64,000 nucleotides of DNA, from positions 2,375,501 to 2,439,500 of the forward strand of contig JAGTXX020000006.1 in NCBI GenBank assembly GCA_019044685.2, written 5' to 3'. Under the pieces are notes generated by a model. The model made no database searches. It saw nothing but the letters and a program-made list of their open reading frames with translations, and was not told the DNA's origin. Source of the DNA: Nannochloris sp. 'desiccata'. Taxonomy: Eukaryota; Chlorophyta; Trebouxiophyceae; Chlorellales; Chlorellaceae. The position numbers were made by a program, and so were the translations under genes. How positions within the stretch are numbered: position 1 is the stretch's first letter; every line of letters starts with the position of its first letter. Positions 51,601 to 60,791 of the stretch are shown piece by piece.

Positions 51601-53179
51601 GCACTCCTTGAGCCTCAACAGCAGCTAGAACGGCAGTTTGAGCAGCCGCTGTGGTAGTAGGAGCAGCAGAGATACCAGCCCAGTAATCAATGACTACATT
51701 AGCACAACGAGCAGCAGAAGTTTGGAGAGTACCAGAGCTATCAAGCAGAGCAGGGATATTGACGTGTCTGCTTGCGCCAAGGATTTTAGTAAGACCGATC
51801 GAGGGGCGTTCTTTGGAATGAATCCAAGCTTTACGAGTTTTAGTCTGGTAAAAAGCTTCTAATTCCCTCTCAAGACGACCCAGTTCAGCCCTGACATGCG
51901 GAATTTCAGCGAGAGCAGCTCGGATAGAGACGGTGTCGTTCCCATTAACTTGGGAAGTGAGCGTTGCTAATGTATCACGAAGCGCCTCCACAGATGCACG
52001 ATGTTGGTTTTTGAAGAAGAAATCGCGATTCAAACTCCTGATTTTCCACTTCAATGTTTTAGACTTGAATTTAAGCCACCAGCGTTTTACTGCCTCGTCA
52101 GTAGTAGGGAGACTTGCTAGCCTCAAGTCCAGCCACTCTTCAAACTCTCGTGAAAGACAAGGATCTTTCATAAAAGAGATATTAAGACGAGGAGGTGCGT
52201 TAGGAGGGCGAGAAGAAGAAGCGGAAGAGTGTTCAAGGGACAGCGGCGCCAAGTGACAGACCACAACGGTGTGATCAGAATCATTAACACAACGACGCAG
52301 AGCTGATCTGAGAAGGTTAGAAGGGCAGACAACTTGAGTAGAAAGAGTGTCGGAGGTGTAAAAGCGGTCCAATCGAGAACCACAGTGACCATTAGGTTGG
52401 AGCCAGGTCATGTGGCGGGACGTCGGGTGCTGTAACCGAAACACGTCAACCAGAGTAGCCAAAGCTGGGAGAGCAGCCCAAACATTTGCAGTAGCCTCAG
52501 TAGTGGCAGTCGGCACCATAGCTTCACCTCCAACAGTAGTTAATCTATCTAAAGACGGATTGTGGACAAAGTTGAAATCACCTCCCCACACCAGCTGCCG
52601 CCTAGCAGCCACAGCAGAGGCAGCAAGGGGTACAAGGCGGTCCTGAAGAAACTGAGCACGCTCAGGGGCATGATTTGGGAGATAAAGACAAGCCATAGAT
52701 AGTTTATGACCCGCCCAATCAATATTGAGGGAAATAACACGCCCATCCTCGGGGCCGACACTGGCAGCGTCACCCACGAGGCGAACGGTGCCATCTCTGA
52801 TAAGGGATGTTCTAATAGCTATGGCAACGCCTCCTCTGCTGCGACCAGCAGAAATAGTAGAATCATCCAGCTCCTCAGAGGGGGTAGCAGTTGAAGAAGA
52901 TGCAGTAGAGGCAGAAATTGATGTAGTTTTGTAGCGCCAAAACACAGTCCAGCCACGGCCGTGCGGGCGGCGAGAAAATTTATTTGCAAAAGGTACAGAG
53001 TGGACCACAGAGGGGATCCAATGTTCTTGTATAAATACGATTCCTAAATGTAATTCATCCCACATTTGAGTAAAACGGGGAATGTTGTCAAGAGTCAAGC
53101 CTCGGACATTGTGGGTACCAAACCGTAAAGTAGGGCATCGAGCAACATCACCAGGCAGCAAGAGGGCATTTAGGGGCAT
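48617..53179 (-). CDS. LINE ORF2: AP endonuclease - reverse transcriptase
   Basis: 1520 residues from the ATG at 53179, two bases after the ORF1 stop. The N-terminal 260 residues are an APE-type endonuclease: GTHNVRGLTLDNIP, IFIQEHW-type motif (VFIQEHWIP), GGDFNFVHNPSLDR and DSDHTVVVCHLAP with the catalytic Asp/His. The reverse transcriptase follows with TASGPDGIPMKLYK, VFCDFRKAYDTLDR (motif A), RQGCPLSPPLYLLVA, and motif C written HADDTKVLL, with His where most elements have Tyr or Phe before ADD. The C-terminus has a Cys/His cluster (CGCGLAIG..RIHLYHQC) like the zf-RVT region, and a basic Arg/Gly stretch. No RNase H domain is recognised. The frame is uninterrupted. Confidence 0.95.
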   Translation of the reverse strand: MPLNALLLPGDVARCPTLRFGTHNVRGLTLDNIPRFTQMWDELHLGIVFIQEHWIPSVVHSVPFANKFSRRPHGRGWTVFWRYKTTSISASTASSSTATPSEELDDSTISAGRSRGGVAIAIRTSLIRDGTVRLVGDAASVGPEDGRVISLNIDWAGHKLSMACLYLPNHAPERAQFLQDRLVPLAASAVAARRQLVWGGDFNFVHNPSLDRLTTVGGEAMVPTATTEATANVWAALPALATLVDVFRLQHPTSRHMTWLQPNGHCGSRLDRFYTSDTLSTQVVCPSNLLRSALRRCVNDSDHTVVVCHLAPLSLEHSSASSSRPPNAPPRLNISFMKDPCLSREFEEWLDLRLASLPTTDEAVKRWWLKFKSKTLKWKIRSLNRDFFFKNQHRASVEALRDTLATLTSQVNGNDTVSIRAALAEIPHVRAELGRLERELEAFYQTKTRKAWIHSKERPSIGLTKILGASRHVNIPALLDSSGTLQTSAARCANVVIDYWAGISAAPTTTAAAQTAVLAAVEAQGVPQLQPQTVQQLGSSDVTEAEILSTLRKCSPHTASGPDGIPMKLYKTFRRGFAPLFSRVFTAIGKSGSAPRSFLKSVITSIPKPGNSLLIANTRPISLTGTDYRVLTRALGSRLGAVLPTIIDPVQTAFLRGRHIGDTAMLMQFLPAWLQQHHRSALMVFCDFRKAYDTLDRNFLSALALKMGLGEDFVSWMKLLLTDTRSAAIIDGYLSDYRLLLAGARQGCPLSPPLYLLVAQAALMWLREKGFGVEIDDETLTALQHADDTKVLLNGPEDIPAFLDAMTIFAQASGQHLQPAKTRLLFLGTPPEQPLPESIHGLPVVSSVTALGLTFSQFTGAISVDWVELLTRVHSKVDMIVKCKLSSFGRAFAINSYALSKILYFAQFTGLPEGRDLHYLERLLPAAVDRDICLRLPPWISTSSGPSQRRFSGISRALMPAHPRFGGLGLLPLPEHVNSRIAWWALRLITGSATTPWIRVARSVLSHLLSTVKSDPGQYGVAVPFPCPQLVLLTRPATSLAAHLGVAEVPVVLERLCSALRALPRPSIVAPVPAGPWCAALPLWSNPLLLDNGAVALEHSQRCPNLGTIACPAIITFGDLLRLRLDLETWAPGQYEQRRQFLKFPGQHGILSPISPHVAATTRSLSDLKLYVDVAIHHVCTLLPEGWLEAAQGTPLQPITTVTPPVVLYDGSTVEMAGASTTAAAIAEASSTSAAAAEMLISCMGWRIGRRTINLASFQVKVGTILQLASRPAPQVAPMSSFSVLVSPTTEPSPGAVQRLLSRMWSRPCDGRSLEVLWRLVLNGIPTADSLPLLQSRQCGCGLAIGPTRIHLYHQCAIVQPTWLAVQQQLCDDFSIPTPGLLQRRHIWMGIRPHPRLHQGIWDIVAIKLLAACESGRKNWFDRVLKLQHATVSAARRRGGGRGRARSSRTTGSIHRPPMAPGPAMIASVSQVVLAEFWSGLTEIASLGVLPPAWLQVVPLNHPFLHPDSTRSHWVVSSYE

Positions 53180-53181
53180 AT

Positions 53182-54732
53182 TTAATGTTGAGAAGGAGGA
53201 GCACCTCCATTTGTTTCTCCATCAGCAGGGGCAGGGGGTGAGTGGATTGGAGGGTCTTCCAAGTCAAAATCTTCAGCAGCAAGACTGACGCCAGACATGG
53301 AGTCATCGTCGTTTGAGGTGAGATCGGAGTCTTCAGCCATAGGATCATAGTCTTCATCGTCGTCCGTACCATCTTCAGATCCAGTTGTGGCAGCAGCCTC
53401 AGAGGATGTGGCTGCAGTAGGAGCTGCCCGGGCCTGACGATCGGGATTAATGCGAAGAGGTGGGAGATCAAGAGCACCACTAGGGGCTGCAGCAGCATCA
53501 ATAGTAGCAGCACCAGCCATACCAGCAAAGGTGCCAGCAAGAATTCCATGGACACCCGGGGTGACAATAGTGGTTCCAGCAACATGTCCAGCAGCTGGTT
53601 CAGTAGCAGAATGAATTGCAGCTGATTTGGCAGCGGCAGCCACAGTGGAAAGAGGAGAAGAGCGTGTGCGTACTTGTCCAGAGGGGCCGGCTCCATTGGC
53701 AGAGGTGACACCAGCAGCCGCAGCAGCAGCAGCAGCAGCAAGTGCTTTCGCTTCAGCCGCTTCCTTAGCAGCCTTGGCAATAGCAGCAGATTCTGCCTCT
53801 CGTTCGCGTTTCTTAGCAGCATGTTCAGCCAATTTTTGTAAGGCCGCTTGGCGCTTGGTTTCCACCGCGGCCTCTTGGGCAGAGACTTGCACTCTTTTCG
53901 AGCGTTTGGCGGTAGAAGGGCCAGGTGGCTGGGCGGCTCGAGCGGCAGCAGGAGCGCTCCTGCTAGCAGGGGGCTGGGAGACAGGAGAAGTAGATGAAGG
54001 TCGACGAGGGACGTTCCAGGCAGACGAGACAACAAGAGGGGGAGTAAGAGTCAACAAGTCTTGGTCAATGGCATCAGCAGTCCAAGTAGCGGAAGGCATA
54101 CGGACGTGGATAAGGTGAGTTTTACCTGCAAGACCAGGGAGCTGGAAGTCTGTGGGAATATCAGCAAGAGAGGAAGCTTTAAATTTGACAATAAGGCGGC
54201 CCTCTTGGGAGCTGTTGCTGGGACCAGAAATTTGCCGGACAATTGTGCAACGGCGACGGTCAGTTGAGAGGAAAGAAGCCAGATCAGCCTGATTAATATT
54301 GGCAGGCACGTTGATCAGTTCACGGGTATATTCTGCAGAATAGTTTTCCCAGGAGACACGCGCATCAACAAAAGTGATGCCACCTTCAACTTCAGCAGGC
54401 AAAGGCAGGGTGCCCGTGGCGGCAGTGGCAGCTTCGAGGCTGGGGACGGCCGCAGGGTGCTTGATAGTAAAACCCACACGCATATAGCCATCAACAGTGG
54501 TGTAAGAAGCATGCTCTGTGAGGTATTCACTCGGTTGCAAGGGGGCATCCGAGGGAATATGGGCGTGAATTGCCTTGGCGACAGCACGGGTAAAAAGAGC
54601 CCGTTGGTGCTGAGGCTCGAGCGCATAGCGAGCCTTAGCAGAGACCCGCAAAATTGGGTGGGAGTCCAAGTCCACGTCTTGGTAAAGACCGGGAGGAGGG
54701 TCCGTAAGGATGACAAGACGGCGGGGAGGCAT
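53182..54732 (-). CDS. LINE ORF1: RNA-binding-type protein
   Basis: 516 residues from the ATG at 54732. Such ORF1 proteins bind element RNA and chaperone it. The first 190 residues are folded-looking, with no obvious zinc knuckle. The middle has a strongly helical Ala/Glu/Lys/Arg segment (KLAEHAAKKREREAESA followed by an Ala run) likely to be a coiled coil. The C-terminus is acidic (DDDEDYDPMAEDSD) and Pro-rich. I assign it by position, two bases before ORF2, and by composition; no specific domain was recognised. The ORFs are separated by AT only, suggesting termination-reinitiation for ORF2. Confidence 0.85.
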   Translation of the reverse strand: MPPRRLVILTDPPPGLYQDVDLDSHPILRVSAKARYALEPQHQRALFTRAVAKAIHAHIPSDAPLQPSEYLTEHASYTTVDGYMRVGFTIKHPAAVPSLEAATAATGTLPLPAEVEGGITFVDARVSWENYSAEYTRELINVPANINQADLASFLSTDRRRCTIVRQISGPSNSSQEGRLIVKFKASSLADIPTDFQLPGLAGKTHLIHVRMPSATWTADAIDQDLLTLTPPLVVSSAWNVPRRPSSTSPVSQPPASRSAPAAARAAQPPGPSTAKRSKRVQVSAQEAAVETKRQAALQKLAEHAAKKREREAESAAIAKAAKEAAEAKALAAAAAAAAAGVTSANGAGPSGQVRTRSSPLSTVAAAAKSAAIHSATEPAAGHVAGTTIVTPGVHGILAGTFAGMAGAATIDAAAAPSGALDLPPLRINPDRQARAAPTAATSSEAAATTGSEDGTDDDEDYDPMAEDSDLTSNDDDSMSGVSLAAEDFDLEDPPIHSPPAPADGETNGGAPPSQH

Positions 54733-54860
54733 AATTAAGAAAAAATGCAGTCTCGGGGGGACAGTAAATTTTGAACAGAGTGAAATTGTTCAAACCCCAG
54801 CAAGCACCTGAAGATAACCACTCAGGAGAAGTCAAGCGCTATTTCTAGAGCAATATTGAG

Positions 54861-55116
54861 TGCGGAGCACTGTAATTGCGCGTAAATTTTTATTTTTTTA
54901 ATTTTTCACTGATGTTAGATGCGAAAAAAATCAAAAAGCAGCAGGTGCTCTTTGATCCCCTCCAGAAAGTACTATAGTGTTCTAACAGCTCTACTGTGTT
55001 ACAGAATTGATTTTTAGTTTTTTTAGAGCGCTAAATTTTTCGAAGAAATAAAAAAGTCGATAAAAAACGTATGGAACGACAAATCTCAATTGTATAAGTA
55101 ATCAATTGTCTTATAT
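54861..55116. other. AT-rich spacer between LINE and tRNA gene
   Basis: Contains runs of A and T. A TTATATA element at 55111-55117 immediately precedes and overlaps the start of the tRNA 3' half and may serve as an upstream TATA-type signal. No gene is seen. Confidence 0.4.
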
Positions 55117-55193
55117 AGAGGAAGTCGGGAGTTCGATTCTTCCCAGCTCCAGGTACGGGGCTGTGACTCAGTGGTAGCGTGTCTCTTTAGCAT
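55117..55193 (+). tRNA. Permuted tRNA-Ala(AGC): 3' half precedes 5' half
   Basis: The 3' half comes first (55117-55151): AGAGG anticodon-stem strand, AAGTC variable loop, T arm GGGAG-TTCGATT-CTTCC, acceptor CAGCTCC and discriminator A. After a 5-base spacer GGTAC comes the 5' half (55157-55193): acceptor GGGGCTG, TG, D arm ACTC-AGTGGTA-GCGT, G, anticodon strand TCTCT and loop TTAGCAT (anticodon AGC, 55189-55191). Joined 5'+3' this is a 72-nt tRNA: all seven acceptor pairs form, including G3-U70, the universal alanine identity pair. T8-A14, G15-C48, G18G19 and the T-loop consensus are present. D stem has one mismatch (T12 with C23). Flanks CAATT (55103-55107) and AATTG (55194-55198) can pair outside the anticodon stem, as expected for a splicing-endonuclease substrate. 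Exact cut sites are not fixed. Confidence 0.93.
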
Positions 55194-55199
55194 AATTGC

Positions 55200-55204
55200 T
55201 TTTT
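55200..55204 (+). terminator. RNA polymerase III T-tract terminator
   Basis: Five T residues follow the 5' half of the permuted tRNA by six bases, the right distance for Pol III termination of a circularised precursor. Confidence 0.7.
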
Positions 55205-55407
55205 GCATTGTTTTACAACACTACGCATCATTTGCGATCAAATGGTGTTTGGGGAGGCTCAATCCCACTGTTTTTAAATGTGCAAGATTGAGTGGCGCCA
55301 AATTTCATCACTTTCAGGGATAAATACTGGGCCAAATTGAACGTTTAGAGATGAGGAGGGTAAGCTATAGCTCTTTTGAAGAATAAACAGTTCAAGTTCA
55401 GGAGGTT

Positions 55408-55678
55408 TTAGATATCACCAATTTCTGGCCAGGGAGGCCTGCGTTTCCTTTCTTCAAGTTGAGGGAGCGGTGGCGGTGGCGCTGCGAGTGCTGGTGGGGA
55501 AATATCTGCATAAAAACAGAACAAAAGGAATAGTATCATAAAGTGAATTACTTATTAATCTGTGTAACAGCATCGTAGAATACTATTCTTATATATGATA
55601 TATCAACCAAACGAAGTTGAAATGTTGCCAACCAACCTCCGTCCTACCCGGGGTAAGGTACTTCACTTTGTTGTACAT
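55408..55678 (-). CDS. Possible 42-residue protein from two small exons
   Basis: ATG at 55678 opens MYNKVKYLTP; the exon ends at 55648 (donor GTAGGA) and joins in phase to 55505-55408 (acceptor atgcag), which encodes a Pro/Ala-rich segment ending RKRRPPWPEIGDI. The junction restores one frame without stops. No homologue is recognised, the donor is weak, and the gene would be very small. It is offered as a candidate because the acceptor and the proline-rich coding pattern look real. Confidence 0.3.
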
Positions 55679-55915
55679 TTTCAGCTTATACTACGAATTT
55701 AGCTTACTGCTCCACATTTAAATAAATTGAACGTATTCATATTTACATCTTTAGGCCTCTAGAACCTTTCAGGGTACTCCATTATACAAATGTTTGTTTA
55801 AATATAATATAACAGAAAGAAATAGGTGTCACCTATCTCTCCACCCGTGTCGCTCTCGCTGTCGACATCATCTCTTTGAATATACACAGTTTCTATACAA
55901 GTCGAAAGAAGGGGA

Positions 55916-58900
55916 ATGGATTCCTTCCTCTGTGACCGTGGCCACGGCATTGTTGTTGACCTCAGCACTCACTGTCATGGACCAGGCTGTGGTCACGAGC
56001 AAGTAGCCCATGGTGATCACTACGATTACGTAGGAGATGACGGTGTGCTTCATCATTTATTGCAACACGTGGATTGCTGTGAACACCATGCTAATGTTGC
56101 CAGTGATCACGGCCCAGTGGTTGTTAGCCACGGTCTGTTATCAAACGTGCTGCACAGACGCAAGTCTGCAGCAAGCGCAAGTTCCTCTTCAGCAGCCTCT
56201 CCTGAGAAGAGACTTATAGGAAGATCTACTACCATGTGCATGGGCTCTGACTGCACGCTTCCCTGCTGCGTTGGTGGCGCTCCAATTAATTTCAACGACG
56301 GTGATGGCATAATAACAAAAATATATTGTGAAGGGGTTTGCTGCCCCATGGAAATTCCCGTCGTAGAAGCTGCTTTACATCGCATTCCTGGCGTCATCTC
56401 CGTTGAGGTTGCTGTGGTAACTAAAACAGTGACAGCAAAACATGTCCCATCCCTGGCCTCCCCCGCTGCACTTGTGGCAGCACTCCAAGAAGCCCGCTTA
56501 GGCGCCTCCCTGACCTTCCCCCGGCAACAAAACATGGGGAAAAGGTCATGGTTGCCTCCCTGGTACGTTAATATCTCTGTAGTGTTACTCATAATCTCTT
56601 TATTTCACTACTTGTCAGGCCCTCTCAACGCCCCATGGCTAGAAAATTTTAAATGGATCGCTCTGGGCCCTGTCGCGCTCTGCTTACCTCGAATCGCTTT
56701 GAAAGCGTTTGGAGCATTACGCCATTGCGTTTTAGACATTCATTTTTTGATTACGCTCGCTGCTGCTGGTGCTATTGCGATTGGGGACTACTCTGAAGCT
56801 TCCGTAGTAGTAGTACTATTTTGTATTGCTGATTTCTTGGAAGAACGCTGTACTGGTCAAGCACGAGATGCTATTTCTGCTGTTTTAGCACTGAAACCTG
56901 ATAATGCAGTCCTTGCTGCTACTGGAGAAGAGGTGCCAGCGGTGGAGGTAGCACCAGGAACTTCAATTTTAATTCGAGCTGGTGATAAAGCACCTCTTGA
57001 TGGTGTGGTAGTCGCTGGAACATCTGCTTTTGACGAGAGTATTCTGACTGGGGAGAGTGTGGCTGTGGTGAAACATCCTGGGGATACAGTCTGTGCTGGA
57101 ACTTTGAATGCTGGCTCTGGCTTAATGCACGTCAGGTAAGACCTTTTAACGCATTAAATATTGACATGACCCCTTCTTATAACTTATTTTTCAATCTAGG
57201 ATGATTCTAATTTTTCAATTTGTTTACCTCTTCTCCCTCCCTCTTGATCCCTCTCGTACAGAACCACTGCTACTTCAGACGAGACTTTTATAGCAGGCAT
57301 GGCCCGCTTGGTCGAACAAGCAACCTCCCGCCAATCACCAGCAGAAGCAGCAGTAGCCCGATTCGCTAAAATCTACACCCCTATCGTCCTTTTATCTTGT
57401 ATTTTACTAGCATTTGTACCCTGGTCAGATCCAGATGCAGATAGAAAGTGGTGGGTCTATCTATCTTTACAAGTTCTGGTCACCGCCTGTCCTTGCGCCT
57501 TGGTTCTCTCCACCCCTGTGACGATAATCTCTGCGCTTGCACGTGCTGCTCAGGTAGGCGTGTTGATTAAAGGCGGCGTGGTATTGGAGACGTTACGGGA
57601 TGTGAAGGTGGTCACATTGGATAAGACAGGGACACTGACTGTCGGTGCTTTCTTAGTTGACGAGGTAAGTACGGTACCAGATAGTGGTAGTACTAATCGT
57701 ACGGGAGAGAATTATTCTGCCAATGTGACGCAGAAAGAAAAAGTAGGAGAAAAGGATGTGCTTCGTTTGGTAGGTTCGTTAGAACGTGGCTGCAACCACC
57801 CGCTTGCTGCCGCCCTCGTGGGCAGAGCCGCTGCTAGAGGCGTCGCTTGTGATGCTGAGGTGCATGGTAGTTCTATTGTCCCTGGATTTGGTATTATGGG
57901 GATTGTAGATGGCCATGCTGTGCGTGCTGGCACTGCAGAATTTATCAGGCAAGGTTTCCGAACTAGTAAAGAAAAATTGACCTCGGTTGAAAATTTTGAT
58001 TTTGAAAAGAATGAGCTTGCTCAGCTTGATTCCGATGCCGCTCGTTTTGAGGGTGGCGGTGTCACTACCTGTTTCATCTCTGTGGACGGTCGGTATGTCG
58101 CCTGTATCACTGCTAGGGATTCCTTACGTCCTGAAGCTGCTGAAGCAGTCGCTTCTCTCCGTGCTTTGGGTATCACTCCAGCAATGCTGACCGGTGACAA
58201 TGCTTCAGTGGCTAGGGCCATCGGTGTTGCTGCTGGTATTGAATTAAATCACATCCACGCTGCATTATTGCCTCAAGATAAACTCGATTTGGTCTCTGCA
58301 TATAACGTCGACTTGTTCCAAACGTATAGCACCCAGCAAGGTAGTAGGAGAGGTGTTTATTATGATTTGAGAAAAATGTTTGACAGGACGGTCAATTTTC
58401 TATTTTTTTGGAGGTGGTGGGGAAATAGGAGTAGAATACAGCAACGTAAGGTTCGTGTTGCTCATGTAGGCGATGGAGTCAATGACGCTCCTGCGTTAGC
58501 AGCTGCTGATGTAGGTATTTCTATGGGGGTAGCTGGTGCAGCAGCTGCCTTAGAAGCTGGTGACGTGGCGTTATTCACCAATGATTTACGTGTAGTACCT
58601 GCCTTACAGCGGTTAGCTCGTGCTGCTGGTAATAAAATCTTGTTTAATATTACGTTATCGGTAGTTACAAAGCTAATTGTGCTGGTATTAGCTGCGATGG
58701 GTAAATTTACTTTGTTTGGAGCGGTGTTGGTGGATGTAGGTTCCGCTTTACTAGTAACTTTAAATGGCTTAACTTTGCTGAGGTGGGATTTCGGACTTGG
58801 ACAGTCCCCTGCCGGGTGTGTAGGCGCTGCTGCGGCGGCGGCGGCAGTTGGGACGATGACAACTGGTGCAGATGGGCAGTGTTGTAGTAAGACAGGGTGC

Positions 58901-59350
58901 TGTGCGGCAAAACCTGAGAAAAAAGTAAAGTCATCAGCTTGTGCTTCTGCAGCCTGCAAAACTAAAGCGTGCTGTAGTGTTGCTACTATTAATACTAGTG
59001 AGGGTCTTGAAGGTGGTAAAGCCTGCTGTGATGATGGTGCAGAAGAAGCACAACCAGCATCTTGTTGCATCCACGACCACAAAGGTAATGGTCATCAGCA
59101 TCACCACGATCATGAGAACACGCAGCGTAGCCATCATAACAGCCACAAAGAACATACCCACGAGGCAACACATCATGAAAAGGACCTGAAGCACTCTCAT
59201 TCTCAAGGCAAGGGTAAGGGCGGGTCCTGCGGCCATGACCACCACCACAGCCACCACATTGCTGAGCACAGCGCCAGCCCCAATCACAGTGATACTAAAA
59301 TCCTTTCCAAAGGCCGTACATCTTGCTGCAGCGACCATACTCATCATTAA
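55916..59350 (+). CDS. HMA: P1B heavy-metal ATPase (Zn/Cd/Co exporter type) with Cys/His-rich ends
   Basis: Exons 55916-57135 and 57262-59350 (AG|GTAAGA donor, cgtacag acceptor) give 1102 residues. It pumps divalent soft metals (Zn2+, Cd2+, Pb2+) across a membrane using ATP. Seen: an HMA metal-binding domain near 138 with CCPME rather than CxxC (the CCxxE form of plant Zn-type HMAs), LTGES, the transport motif CPC in TACPCALVLSTP near 482, DKTGTLT near 525, NHPLAAAL (the HP locus) and VGDGVNDAPAL near 809. N- and C-terminal tails hold many CC pairs and His-rich runs, likely metal buffers. An unusual 45-residue basic insertion (about 750-800) lies before GDGVND. Vacuolar or plasma membrane location cannot be decided. 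Confidence 0.94.
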
Positions 59351-59924
59351 GACAATAATAATAACAATGATTAAAAAAATTCAGTTTTGTCTTTCTACCC
59401 GAGAACTTTTTTTTTTGCGGGGACAAACATTCTCTACTGTATAGGCGCTTTCTATTTGCTGTTCTCTTTAACTCTGTGTGCATTATATACTAATTCTATT
59501 CTTTAGCTTGCTTTACATAAACTCCTCCTCTCAGTCTGTGCTGCCTTCTCTATGTAAATATCCTTTTTTATTATCTCTTACATCAAAAGGCGGGCCGGAA
59601 AAGCAAACGAGGAAAAAATAAAAGTAGAGAGAATGAACAAAAAACCAGCCTCAAAAAGAACGACGCTCTGGTCGGGCTCATCCGTAGAAAGGTAACAAAA
59701 TCGCATTGATACAAAAGGGAACGAGAAGTAGAAGAAGAGGAGCACGGTTGTAGGAAGACAGCAACCAATCGGGGTTTCCAAAGGCAAAAACAAATATAAG
59801 AGCGGTGTGGCATGTTGTTCATTTTGATATTAATACAGATTAGGAAACAAGAAGGAGAAGGGGGCAAGATACATTCATATTATAGGTTAGTATTATAATT
59901 TCTCATTAAAACAGAACGTTAAGT
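59351..59924. other. Convergent 3' region, no supported gene
   Basis: About 570 AT-rich bases between the stops of the HMA gene (plus) and the Nudix gene (minus). Minus-strand frames here are hydrophobic and low in complexity and look like chance. Confidence 0.5.
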
Positions 59925-60791
59925 CTAATTAACAAGCTTACTGCCGACAACGACAGACGGCAACGGAAACTTGGAAACTATATTTCCTTGGCCATGTAAC
60001 CTTTTAATATGCGGCGCAAAATGCCCCGCAACAGCTTCATACACACCCTTCTTAAAGTCTACTACAGAATGTGGTAATTCTTCAAGATGCATCCACTGCC
60101 ATTCAGAAAATTCAGGTACGCCATGGCAACTGATATCAATCTCATCGTCATGGCCGGTGAAATGTAATAGCATCCATTTTTGTGTTTGACCCCGGTAGCG
60201 TATCACCTGGCCCGTTATATCACATTTAACTTTAGTGGCCCATTCGTATTCTAACCAACGGTCCATAGTGGAAACGATGTTGACAGAAGTGATGCCGGTT
60301 TCTTCTCGTAATTCACGGACGGCGGCCACAAGAGGGTTTTCGTAGGGGTCGATACCGCCTTGAGGCATCTGCCACGTGTTTTCTCGGTCATCCATTCTCC
60401 TGGAAAATGTGATGAAAAGATGAAAATTAATGGTAGAGAAGGGTCAGATCGCAACACTAGATCGCTAACTTTGAAGGATAATTCGAAATAAATCTTACTT
60501 TGCAGCGAATACAAGACCTTCACGGTTGACTACGCATAAGCCTACGCCTCTTCTAAATTCATTGCGTTCGTAAATACGCACGCTGGAGTCTGCAACAGCT
60601 GTCGAGCTGCAGATTAAACCTGTCGAAGGTGTTGAGGTGGCATCCTGCCCGCTATGAACGTGAACCAAGGGGGATCTGCCAGGGGAAATCCTCTTTGACT
60701 GTGTATTACTAATCCGTCTTCTAGATTCTGAGGGGCTGGAGCCTGCGGATGCAATAACCTGGGACCTAGGGTAATTTAAAAAAACTGTCAT
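59925..60791 (-). CDS. Nudix hydrolase, RppH/Ap4A-type, probably organelle-targeted
   Basis: Exons 60791-60499 and 60399-59925 join in phase to 255 residues. The longer frame upstream begins at TTG. The first about 75 residues are Ser/Arg-rich and leader-like. The Nudix box is complete, GGIDPYENPLVAAVRELREETGI (G-x5-E-x7-REUxEExGU), preceded by GVGLCVVNREGLVFAAK and WQMPQGG. Later motifs (WLEYEWA.KV, GQTQKWMLLHFTG, EFSEWQWM) are typical of bacterial RppH and plant NUDX26/27 plastid Ap4A/ppGpp-type hydrolases. It cleaves a nucleoside polyphosphate or removes a 5' diphosphate from RNA; which one is not decidable here. Confidence 0.92.

Larger units (their letters stand above)
48289..54860 (-). 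mobile_element. Full-length two-ORF LINE (L1-like, Zepp-type arrangement)
   Basis: A non-LTR retrotransposon with both ORFs intact, ORF1 (54732-53182) and ORF2 (53179-48617), about 330 bases of 3' UTR and probably about 100 or more bases of 5' UTR. The 3' tail reads TATGTAAAAA on the minus strand near 48290 and directly abuts the 5' end of the truncated copy, in the same orientation. The right boundary (about 54860) is a guess; no target-site duplication could be fixed. Intact frames over 6 kb indicate a recent insertion. It lies between BIOF and the permuted tRNA gene. Confidence 0.85.

Noticed and set aside
55230..55280. Sequence GGGAGGCTCAATCCC as a second tRNA T arm
   Set aside because: The loop lacks the TTC-R-A consensus and no matching acceptor or anticodon arm is nearby.
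58338..58430. Hidden intron in the heavy-metal ATPase insertion
   Set aside because: GT/AG pairs in the insertion give 88 or 46 bases, which would break the frame.
59583..59867. Hydrophobic minus-strand frame between HMA and Nudix genes
   Set aside because: Low-complexity Ser/Phe/Leu product from pyrimidine-rich DNA, probably chance.
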